Source: Thunnus maccoyii (taxonomy: Eukaryota; Chordata; Actinopteri; Scombriformes; Scombridae). From it: a DNA stretch of 64,000 nucleotides. Both the position numbers and the translations under genes were made by a program. The notes below the pieces were generated by a model. The model ran no database searches. It was not told the origin of the DNA and saw nothing but the letters and a program-made list of their open reading frames with translations. Every line of letters begins with the position of its first letter. The first letter of the stretch is position 1. Positions 27,703 to 37,250 of the stretch are shown piece after piece. The stretch covers positions 15,023,501 to 15,087,500 of the forward strand of contig NC_056540.1 in NCBI RefSeq assembly GCF_910596095.1, in the 5' to 3' direction.

Positions 27703-28523
27703 GTACACACTGTAGGTCTGTGTAGGTCTGTGTTACTCCCAAATGTAACTGTACAAATAATATATTTCAGTAGTTTGACAATAGTTGGACATTTTGGGAG
27801 ATCGCTGTCTTGTGAAAAGTGTGATGAGAAGATTGATACAACTGTTTCATCTTTTTTTATTTTTTGTTTTTTGTACGGATTAAATAAACGAGATATAACA
27901 TGTATCCAGAAGAGTTGAGTCATGGACAACTAGACTAGATTCCTGAAGACGTTTCGACCACTTATCCAAAAGGCCTCCTCAGTTCTGGGGAGTTGTAGGC
28001 ATTTAACCTCTGTAAGGTCGTTTATACCTTGAGAGTGGCTGAGGTCACATGTGGGACGTTTTTACTGCTTGTCTGTCATGTGAGAGTCATGTCAGAGTCT
28101 AGAGTAAAGATATAACGTGATAATAGCGTGATAATCAGCAAGCTTCAGAGGTACTGGTGGGTGGATTTTTTTTCGTTTGAACAGAGCCAGGCTAGCTCTT
28201 TCCACTGTTTTCAGTCTTTCTGCTAAGCTAAATTAACTGGCTGATGGCTCCACATATATATTTATAAAGATGAAAGATATATTGATCCCCTCATCGAAAT
28301 CTCAGCAAGAAAGCGAATGAGCGCATTTCCCAAAATGTCAGACTATTCCATTAATTTTTGCATACCGTTAATTCAAGAATTTTACCTCTTTATGTAGACT
28401 GTATTATCAAGTGTGACCTCTCCCCTCTTTCCCTTTGCAGTTAAGCACAAAGAGAGGAGGAATCGGAGGGTGCAAGCTGGGCAGAGTGGTGGTCCATCTC
28501 CAATCACACCAAGAGAGTCCTAA
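25240..28523 (+). CDS. small single-Ig-domain membrane protein, unnamed
   Basis: Seven exons: 25240-25291, 25394-25444, 25618-25647, 26709-26732, 26843-27088, 27322-27420, 28441-28523. They total 585 bp and 194 aa. Every intron is phase 1, typical of the immunoglobulin superfamily. The N-terminus (MVMQGISLYILLGHLFI) looks like a signal peptide. Three tiny exons follow with five Cys (CLEC, CLPC, NGC, KCKK pattern). One Ig domain at about 53-134 has Cys (LICF), Trp (FEWLKDG) and the DEGCYICRV motif, with an extra Cys before the Tyr and several N-glycosylation sites. The membrane helix (VVILVVCGVSALVLVLIMG) has no charged residue. The short basic tail has no ITIM or ITAM. A surface receptor or adhesion role is likely but not shown. 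An extra exon could be missed in the 1-kb third intron. Confidence 0.75.
26303..26427. mobile_element. small foldback / MITE-like element
   Basis: Ends 26303-26319 and 26411-26427 are inverted repeats matching 16 of 17 bases, with weaker similarity extending inward. No coding capacity. It lies in the third intron of the Ig gene. Confidence 0.55.
26471..26509. repeat. perfect 15-bp GC-rich hairpin
   Basis: Arms 26471-26485 (aagtacgccgcttca) and 26495-26509 are exact reverse complements around a 9-nt loop. It lies just downstream of the foldback element in the same intron. Confidence 0.9.
27502..27572. mobile_element. Tc1-like terminal inverted repeat remnant
   Basis: The sequence begins TACAGTACCAGTCAAAAGTT and ends in its inverted counterpart, with only about a dozen bases between arms. 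The 'cagtaccagtcaaaag' end and TA flanks match, from memory, Tc1/mariner ends. It lies in the intron after the transmembrane exon of the Ig gene. Confidence 0.75.
27605..27702. repeat. (TA)n(CA)n compound microsatellite
   Basis: About 10 TA units run into roughly 37 CA units. Long alternating purine-pyrimidine tracts like this can adopt Z-DNA. It lies in the last intron of the Ig gene. Confidence 0.97.
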
Positions 28524-28604
28524 ATAAGAACCATTACTATCACATACAAAATTCATGAATACTAATATTGTTTAAGATTTTGCTGATGTAATATTTGATT
28601 TAGA

Positions 28605-28614
28605 AATAAAATAA
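28605..28614 (+). promoter_or_regulatory. poly(A) signal of the Ig gene
   Basis: Overlapping AATAAA hexamers begin about 80 bp after the stop codon. Confidence 0.65.
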
Positions 28615-28619
28615 ATTAA

Positions 28620-29618
28620 AAAATTAAACTCTGTCTTTGAATAAGGGTGTGTGATCAGGTGAGGTGGTGGGCTTATGTACGGCCACTTCCAGACCAGGGT
28701 GTATCCATTGTGTAACACAGCATTCATGTTAACCACGCCCTCTGACCAGAAAGCCTGTTCAGTTGAGGAAAAGAGCCTAGAAATGTTTTAATCCAGACGC
28801 AGGACAGGCGTGCTAAAACTAATCCCGCTGAATGCTCTACTCACAGGAATGCACACTAACAGACGACCCACACAGAGGGGCTTTATAGAGGCTGGCATGT
28901 AATGGATATATGGGATGATAATGCTATCCACTCCTCTCCAAGAGAGGAGGAGTGGATGTGGGATTTGAGAGTTGACTTATGAACACAGAAATAAGTTCCC
29001 TGGTTCAACAACATATAATCCTTTGAAGTTTACGTGTTAAGCTCCATGCAAACTGCCAGTCCATGTGCTGCAGAGTGTCTTTGTTTTTCTGCATTAACAC
29101 CATTCCCCCCCCCAGCCATATGGCAAAATTTCTGGAATATTTTCCTTTTTTTCCCTCCTAATAATATCCGCGTGTGAGTGTGTCAGGAAGGACTGTTAAT
29201 TCAGTTTCTTCCTATAGCAGGTGGCTAAGGGATAATCCAGGTAAAGCCACTGCAAAGTGGAGATGGAGGGATGTACAGAGGAAGGGGGAGGGTGGATGGG
29301 GTGGCCTTTGCATGGATGACTAGGGCTAATTCTGGCCTCCTAATCCTGGTCCCATCTACCCTCCCCCTCTTCCTGCTTGCTAACTCCACTGCGGCAGTAA
29401 GGAGCAATTGACGCCCAGGTAGACATAACTATCTCATACACACACACCGCTTAACCCACTCAAGTTTACTGAGGAGGAACAGGGGGAAAAAGATACAGAC
29501 CTGCCGGTACCTTTCTGGATAGCTAACCTGGGCGACCTGGATAGCTAACACACCTGTGTGAGCCTCACTGGAGAATGTAGCTGCGGCCCTTAAGCCAAGC
29601 CACAGGAAACACGCCACC
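28620..29618. other. intergenic / ARL3-like promoter and 5'UTR
   Basis: No exon is seen apart from the probable 5'UTR just upstream of the ARL3-like ATG, which has a good start context (gccaccATGG). A 9-bp inverted repeat (ctcctctcc/ggagaggag) sits near 28931-28952. Confidence 0.4.
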
Positions 29619-32600
29619 ATGGGAGAAGCTCAAAAGGTAAGTGGACTGATCTGGAGCACAGGACTTATAAAAGCAAATGTGAACCTTTGGTATTTATTTG
29701 ACAGAAAGAACTATTCACAGGTTGGTATGACTCCAAAAGTGTCTACCATCAAGTGTTTTACTGTTTTTCTGTACCTGGATGCAACTGTCTGCTCTGATGT
29801 TTGGATTATATAAATTCCTTGGTTTGTCAAACAGTCTTGTTATAAAATAATAACTGTGAATATACATCTAAATTGAACCTCTAATTCACTTTGATCTCTA
29901 GTTAATCACACATACTCGTTAGTGTCTATTACCTAGAATCCTATATTTAAAGCTACAGTACCTCTTTGATCAGCAATGCAACAGTCTGTGTGGTTGCGTA
30001 ACCTTGCCTCAGACTAATCACATTAAACAGCGCACCATTATATGAATGGAGCCCCAATCAACACCGGTGCTTTTGTAAATGAAGCAACATAATGGGGGGT
30101 GGGAGGAATATGGTAGCTCCAGAGTACAGAGGCTGGAGGCTGGTAGGTGGAGCAAGATGTGTGCTCAGCAGTGTTGTATGTAAGGGGAGCTTTGACCTCG
30201 AATCAGAAAGAGGTCAATGGTTTTTCATCAGTTTTCAGATGTAAAGTATGTCTGAGAACTGTGTTTGTCTTCTTATTTATCTCCTGATATAATCTTGGAT
30301 GTTTCAGAGTGTATTATCAAGGAAAATAAAGGAAATAAGATCTTGTTTTTTTTTATATTAAAATTCTGGTCAAATATATAGTCTTTCCCTGTCCCACCCC
30401 GCTCTCTCCCTCCAAGCAGGGCTTACTCTCTGTCATTGAGAAACTGAAGGGATCCACAGAACAGGAGGTCAGGATAGTGCTTCTGGGGTTGGACAATGCC
30501 GGTAAGACCACCCTGCTGAAGAGCCTCGCCTCTGAGGACGTGAACACCATCACACCTACACAGGTGAGGGGAAGTTCAAAGTCAAAACTCACACACACAC
30601 TCACACACATCATGACCTCAAGGAAAGTCACTTACTTAAGGGCATAATTACACAGTACACCGCATCTCTGACTGACATGCTTGCAGATGTGTAAAGCATG
30701 CATATGTCTTTCGTGTCCTTCATTTTGATTTAATTAATCTTACCTAAAACAGCTGAGGAACTTTATAAGATAATTACCTGATGTTCATCATTAAGTGTAT
30801 TTTAGATATACAGGATGCAATCAGCCAGAAATATTTTTTTAACCAACAAGTTACCACCTGTTCTTTAAAGACCAGCACAGTTTGTCTGCCGTCACTGAAT
30901 CATTTTGTAAAAATAGGTGCAACTTTTTTACCAATCATGTTGATCTTGTGTGACTGAAGCTTTTCAAAAGATAGTTTGTATTTTTACAGTACTGTAACGC
31001 AGCATTATAAAACGCAGGGGGATTGTATTTAATCTTGTGAGACCAGCTGGACCAGCGCACGCTCTCACTCAAAGTAATGGGATTCAGATGACCTTTCCTT
31101 TTCTAACACGCTGTGAAATGAAACGATTGGTCTTACAGCGCACACGCTTTAGCCACTAATCAGTAAAATAATGACGTGAGGATGTTAGATCACACTGTAT
31201 GTTAAATAACCGTCATCAGGAGATAAACCACATCCTTATGTGACCTTCCTGATTTGAATGCTCTCAACACATTTTCTGAGAAGATCCTTGTGTTGTCGTG
31301 AGGACTCTTTTTTTTATCACCCTCTTCTGATGTGATTATCTAACCTTTAATATGATTATCTAATAGCCTTGTGTTACTCTCACAAGACAAGACATAAAGC
31401 AGATGTATTGCCAAGTCCTGGACGAGTCTGACAGCTCATCAGACTCACGGCAGAGAGGATGCAGTCCAGTACGACATGGCAATAGTCACCACAAATCCAA
31501 ATCAGACTTGACACATAAACACATAGACTGCAGCTGATCCTTCCAGTCTTATCCTCAGATTTGCTCTTCAGCTTGCCCTCAGGATGAAGTTGTTATACAA
31601 CCTTGCCGACCGAAACAGAAAGGAGCTGCGTTATGAAAAAGGGTGGCGGATTAACACAGTGACCATTTTCTTGTAAACACCTGGAGCACATGTTGCGCTC
31701 CTGCTGATACGTAATGAGGATATAATAGGGAGTGTAAATAATTCAATACATACACCTGTGTTCTGGTACGTTGGCAATTGGCTCCATAACCATTTGCAAA
31801 GCTCTCCAGGTGCTGCATACTAGAACTGTGTTAAACTGAATGCACTGACATGAAGAAGAGTGACTCCAGCTGCAGTATGTGTTGCACTTCAGGGCTTCAA
31901 CATAAAGAGTGTCGCCTCTCATGGTATGAAACTCAATGTCTGGGACATTGGAGGACAGAGGAAGATCAGGCCCTTCTGGAAAAAGTACCTGGAGAACACA
32001 GACCTGTTGGTGAGTGACATTTCAAATTAAAATTTCTCCAGGGAAACATCTGGTTTATTCTTTATTTGGATCCCCATTTGTTGGTGTGGTTGCAAGTCTT
32101 CCTGTGGGTCCACACAGGTCTTCACTGAACAGATATAACAAAAAGCACATGATGTGGAAGCACAAAATCCTAATAAAATACATACATTTTCACAAAGAAT
32201 GTTTAATTACTCAGGACAGGACACCACATATATGCACAGGTTAAGCATTATTATTGTATCTTGATGTAGGGACTTGTTACTCAAATTTTAATGCTTAATG
32301 AGAACTATATTTTCCTTTTTTTTTTTTTAATTCTCAGCAGCTATATGCTAAACCCAAGAGTCACTGACACCTTCAGGAGTTAACATGCAAATAGCCAAAT
32401 GTTGAGAGCAAAAAGAAAACTTTTGACCCATGAATTTTTTGAGTTTTCTTTTAGTAAATGAGAGTTTTATTTTATTGTGTTTTTTCTTCCAGATTTATGT
32501 TATTGACAGTGCAGACAAGAAGCGGTTTGAGGAGACGGGACTGGTGAGTTTGATGCACAGTTCTAATTTCCACATGCAAACACATACTTAAAATAAACCC

Positions 32601-33184
32601 AGTAAAACTACTTAAAAATGAAATTCACCCTTAATGAAATAGAATATATTTGAAGCGTGTTGCTCTGTAAGGGAAAAGAGAAATTAACTAAATGTGTGTG
32701 TGTGTGTGTAGGAGCTGTCCGAGCTGATTGACGAGGAGAATCTAAAGGGCGTTCCGGTGCTCATCTTTGCCAATAAGCAGGATCTGGCCACAGCATCACC
32801 GGCCAGTGAGATTGCCGAGGGACTCAATCTGCATACGTACCGAGATCGTGAGTGGCAGATTCAGGCCTGCTCAGCTGTGTCTGGGGAGGGAGTCCAGGTC
32901 AGACCCAGTCCCAACTTTGATTTATTGATTTCACCGCAAATGGGACCTAATTAACCATATAAAAGTGCTCCCTGCCTCCCCTTTCAGTACAGCAAGTTAC
33001 TGAAAATCAGTCTGAACTGTGTTTAATGGAGGCTTTATTTCTATCAGTAATTTGTAAGTCCTAGTTAGTTGAATGGTTTTGAATATCATCCTCAATTATG
33101 AGAGTGATTTTTTTTTTTTTTCCCCCCTGACAGGATGGCATGAACTGGATTTGCAACAACATTGTGAATAAGAAGAAGAAGTGA
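29619..33184 (+). CDS. arl3l1: ARL3-like small GTPase
   Basis: Six exons: 29619-29636, 30420-30563, 31893-32009, 32493-32543, 32712-32897, 33134-33184. All are phase 0, giving 188 aa. The protein is close to ARL3, an Arf-family GTPase that releases lipidated cargo in cilia. The P-loop GLDNAGKTT is at 29-37, the TPTQGFNIKS switch I region at 51-60, WDIGGQRK with Gln76 in switch II, NKQD at 131-134, and CSAVSGEG near 159. Residues from Gly7 on align with ARL3 from its Gly2, so the N-terminus carries a five-residue extension. The first exon encodes just MGEAQK, with a consensus ATG context. An extended amphipathic N-terminus could change effector or GEF recognition; this is inference. Which teleost ARL3-like paralogue it is cannot be settled here, so the symbol is tentative. 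Confidence 0.9.
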
Positions 33185-33603
33185 ACCAGCATCCCAAACA
33201 ACACCATTATTTTCACACAAGGGATTGAAAAAAATATCTCACCTCATTTAATGTCAACACACCTCACCTATGACTGATCCTTGACCCCCTAACAGATTTG
33301 AATGATAATTTTGTTTTTACAATTTGTGTCATTTTTATGAATATTTTGCAAATGTAGCAAATTTAAAGAAATGTTTGAACTACAATAAGTGAATTAGACA
33401 CTTATTAATCACTGTACTGTCCTCAAAATGTATGTTTTTGATCCCCTTATCCCAAGGATCCTTTGTCTGGTGAATCTGTGTGCTTTCCTGAATACTGAAA
33501 AAAACCAAGATGAGTGTGTAGCCATGTAGAACTGTTGGGGTTTGTCAGTTACACAGACTCCAGTTCAGAGTGAGTGTAAAATATGTGTGTTGAGATTTTT
33601 GAC

Positions 33604-33609
33604 AATAAA
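33604..33609 (+). promoter_or_regulatory. poly(A) signal of the ARL3-like gene
   Basis: AATAAA about 420 bp after the stop codon, with no intervening gene. Confidence 0.6.
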
Positions 33610-33774
33610 ATCCTTAGCCATTTCTGCTATTTTGCTTTTTTTTGTTTGTTTTCAGATCTTATGTAGCCATCACCAACTCTGCACCGCATTGCATGCCGAC
33701 ATGCACAAACAACTCCAACAGGCATATTTAATGGTCAAATAATAGGGTTAAAACTGTCAGTGGATGACAGAAAA

Positions 33775-34020
33775 CATGTGAATGTGGATGCTGGCGTTTC
33801 CCTGAGTGACAAGAAGAACAATAACAAGCTGATCCGCTCCTGCAAGGCTGTCATCTTGCTTTATTTCAACACCACGACGAGCGCTTACGCTGAACAGTGA
33901 GAGAGACAACTGAAGAGCAAAAAAAAGAAGAAGAAGAGTGTTTACAATTATAAACTTGCATGGCAGAACAAGATATCAAATCTTCAAGGCGCAGCAGAAC
34001 AAACAGTGCAGGAGATTACA
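33775..34020. repeat. segment duplicated at 36506-36785, copy 1
   Basis: It shares several blocks in the same order and orientation with 36506-36785, including 'gagtgacaag', 'aacaataacaa', 'gatccgc' and 'cagcagaacaaacagtgcag'. Both carry a minus-strand AATAAA. Copy 2 lies in the probable 3'UTR of gucy1b2. Confidence 0.6.
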
Positions 34021-35480
34021 CACGGAGAGGTTGACTAATTTGCAGCAGGAGACTTTTCCTCAAAGTCTTTGTTTTATGTGTTAATTCTGGGAATATTACA
34101 TAGCATGCAGTCTCTCTTGCAACAATGTGCACATCTGTTAGAGCTTGTCAGGGCGTCTTCTTGCAGTGGTAGTTGGCTACATGACACGTCTCAAGTCCAG
34201 CTGTGAGCTCCATGTGTTCTCCCAGCAGAAATACAGTTTCTGAGAGCAACTATCAGGAAATATCCTTCTTCACCTTCTACTCTGAGATCTACAAAACTAT
34301 TACTGATTCTTATTAGACTTCCTCAGTCTTTACCCACAGATGGTCCATCTCTTCTGGGACAATAGCGGTCAGAAGCCTCTCCAGGCTTGGAGACACACAC
34401 AGCTCTGTTGTCTTTCTTCACTTATTTGTCCTTTAGACTGACCTTGGTGTCGATTAAGTCCTCCATTCAGCCATTTTGGCTCTACTGAGCTGCAGTTAGG
34501 TTTAATGGATCTTTTGTTTCTATTGTCTGGAGCTGTAATTAACCATCTGAAAGCACTCTAAAATCACATCAGCTGGCAGGCTTTGTTCTGTGTCCTCCTC
34601 TACATGAAATTATGCTAATGATTTTTTTTCTCATCTTTTATCTGATATTGAGTGGTTTGAAAAACAGAAAAAACAGCTTTGTGGTTTACTTGCTAAGTGT
34701 TAACAAAATGACTGTATATCTTCACTGTAATTGAGTCATCTCCATGGTGACTAATATTTGGATCAAGTCCCAAAGCATCTTTAGGCATCAACTCCTGTTG
34801 AGGGAGCTCAGCAGGGGGTGTAGGACCAATCACAAGTTGTATTAAAGGATTATTATGGCCGTTTGAAAGAGACCAGACGGTGCAGGAGCTGGGCTGCTGG
34901 CAAGATGAGTTTGCATTTTACAATGTGTTGTTCAGTGATGCTTCCTTAACCAACAGGTGGCAGTGTTAGACAGCCTCATTAATCTCAGGGCCGGTGATGA
35001 GGCTCTGCTCTTAACAAATCAGTGATTTGACATGCACTCATCTCACTAATTTGTTTGCTTTTCTTAAGTCCAGGGTTGATTGGGCAAAAGCCTTTGTTTT
35101 ATACCTGTAAAACCTCAGAAGAACATCATGTTACAACCTGTAAATAATAAACACTTTCCATAGGCTGCAGGTGAGTACTTTAGTGCTGTTATATCCCAAA
35201 TTAATTTCACTATCATCTGTTAAATATCTCCTTATATCTCCATTTAGAGATTTTAAAATGCATTCTTAACATGATATATGATGTCACTCCCATGCTAGTG
35301 GCCCCTCAGCAAGTGTTTCCATGGCAACCCCCCCTGTTATTCTTGATTCACCAGCAACCTATCTGCTCTAGTCCATCCCTCCCTCTCTTGTCCTCCATTT
35401 CTTTCATTTTCCCCAGCTCTGCTCATCAAAAGAAACCCCGAGTCCCTCACAGAGAGACTTGACACAACTGCACCAACACG
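34021..35480. other. intergenic; possible 5'UTR exon ending near 35487
   Basis: No coding exon found. A plausible donor (cag then gtaagaac) at about 35488 could end a 5' noncoding exon that splices to the acceptor near 35764, ahead of the single coding exon of the small membrane protein. Confidence 0.35.
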
Positions 35481-35784
35481 TTCCAGGTAAGAACAAAAGA
35501 CACATCTGTGTTTGATTGTCTGTGAATAAGGGGGGAAATGAACCAGCTGCTTTTAAATGTATAGATGTTTTTGTTACCATGCATTAACATTGGAAAGACA
35601 ATTGTTATGTTAAGAATATGATGTACAAATCTCTAACTTGAAAACTAGTTGGGTAGCTTACTGTTACTATTACATTGTTTGAGTGTGTTGTTCATGTTCA
35701 TCTTTCCATAAACCATTCCAATTATAAAAAAAAATTCTTCAACAAAATATTCCTTAACTACTTAGGGAACACATCCCTCCCATC

Positions 35785-36129
35785 ATGCCGCAAGTTGCCC
35801 ACCTGGCCTCCATGCAGCCAGACCTACCCACAGTGACCCCACGCCCCAGTTTCAACGTCACCCAGACGACCTTCAGCCTCCTGACCACCACCACACTGCT
35901 CCCATGGGAGGAGGTGCACATGCAAGTGCACACAATCCTGATTGTGGTCATTTTTTGTGTGGTCTGCTTCCTGCTCCTGCTGGCCTTCTTCTACGCCTTT
36001 TGCTTCCACTGCTCCATCAATGCAACACCTAAAGACTCACAAACGGCCAATGGATGCAGCCTAGATCGTGAGGACGCCACCTTTAAGCGCAGTTCATCTG
36101 ATGGCCAGTCAGTTGGGAATGTTGTCTGA
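35785..36129 (+). CDS. 114-aa single-pass membrane protein, unnamed
   Basis: A single-exon frame runs from ATG to TGA. The N-terminal half is rich in Thr and Pro with one N-glycosylation site (NVTQ) and no signal peptide. A strongly hydrophobic segment at about 52-78 (HTILIVVIFCVVCFLLLL) is the membrane helix. A Cys-rich boundary (FCFHC) could be palmitoylated. The polar tail (about 36 residues) ends GQSVGNVV. Arrangement suggests a type III protein with N-terminus outside. An acceptor-like tacttag lies 15-20 bp upstream of the ATG and a 5'UTR exon may end near 35487. AATAAA at 36347-36352 fits a 3' end. I cannot place it in a family; the features resemble the many small integral membrane proteins of vertebrates. 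Confidence 0.7.
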   Translation: MPQVAHLASMQPDLPTVTPRPSFNVTQTTFSLLTTTTLLPWEEVHMQVHTILIVVIFCVVCFLLLLAFFYAFCFHCSINATPKDSQTANGCSLDREDATFKRSSSDGQSVGNVV

Positions 36130-36346
36130 CTGGGACCAGGATAGCTAATATTTAACTGTCTATCAATGTATTAATGTTAGGATTACATTATTCTTAGTTT
36201 AGTGGCATGTGTGGATGTGTGTCACAGTACCTGTAAGCAGTGGTAATTACACCTCCCTTAAACTAAAGCATGAAATTTAAGACAATGTATGAGTCATATA
36301 TTGATTTAATATTGATTTTTGCTGGAGCAGGATTTGGCTCTATATA

Positions 36347-36352
36347 AATAAA
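36347..36352 (+). promoter_or_regulatory. poly(A) signal of the small membrane protein gene
   Basis: AATAAA about 220 bp after the stop codon. Confidence 0.6.
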
Positions 36353-36505
36353 ACTGACTTGACTTGACTATGTTTGATACTAAGTTCACTGGAGTTTAGG
36401 CAAGATACACACACACACACACAATAAAAACATACCCATATATCCACAGAGAAATGTGTACAATAAAGAAAAGTGTCAAACGTATGCTAATGTAAATGTG
36501 AGTCT

Positions 36506-36785
36506 GAATGCCAATGCCTTTGAGTGACAAGATAAACAATAACAAACAGATCCGCGCACTGCTCAGCAGTCCTCTCACTTTATTTTCTTCCGAGCTGACA
36601 AGCGTTTACAGTGTGCTGTGGTTGTGTATTCGATGAGACTGATACAGAACAATGATTCAGACATGCGAGATGAAGGGGAGAGCGAGGAAGAGGGATGGAG
36701 GCAAGATTCAGAGTCATTTCTTCACAGGATGAAACAAGATGTCAAAAAAGACAAGGTGCAGCAGAACAAACAGTGCAGGAAATAA
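36506..36785. repeat. segment duplicated at 33775-34020, copy 2
   Basis: It is collinear with copy 1 but has an extra ~90 bp in the middle. It lies downstream of the gucy1b2 stop on that gene's strand and contains its probable poly(A) signal. Confidence 0.6.
36579..36584 (-). promoter_or_regulatory. probable gucy1b2 poly(A) signal
   Basis: AATAAA on the minus strand, about 670 bp past the gucy1b2 stop. It implies a 3'UTR covering roughly 36560-37250. Confidence 0.5.
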
Positions 36786-37250
36786 CTGAGCTTGTGTCCA
36801 GCTGAACCACATGGCAGTGAACACTTTTGGGTACTAAAACAAATTACACATTGAGTACACAGCAAATTTCCCAGTGTTGACTTTTTAGTGGCTTTGAGGT
36901 TACTGGTGTGAGGTATTAATTGGTGAAGGGTCAGCTCACACAAGTGTTAAATTAACACTTGTGGTTGTGCAATGTAACACCACGCAAAGGCCACTGGAAA
37001 CATCAAGTATTACAAACTAGTGTGTGTACAAATAACACATCATTAGAGATTGTCATGGCATCACCATAAGAGCTTTGTCACCTCTAGCATCAATGGTCAA
37101 AAAGACAAATTCCTACAGCATTCCTATCTGGCGTAACATTCAGTGCTTTGAGTGAGTTGTACAAAAAGCGCTTTAGAAACAGTGATATGTATGAATTACT
37201 GGCTATAGCATCAGTTGGCGTCTGATTGTGCACCATTAGTATGTTGCGTT

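Noticed and set aside
27513-27929. 138-codon minus-strand and 105-codon plus-strand frames
   Set aside because: Both are mostly translations of the TA/CA microsatellite.
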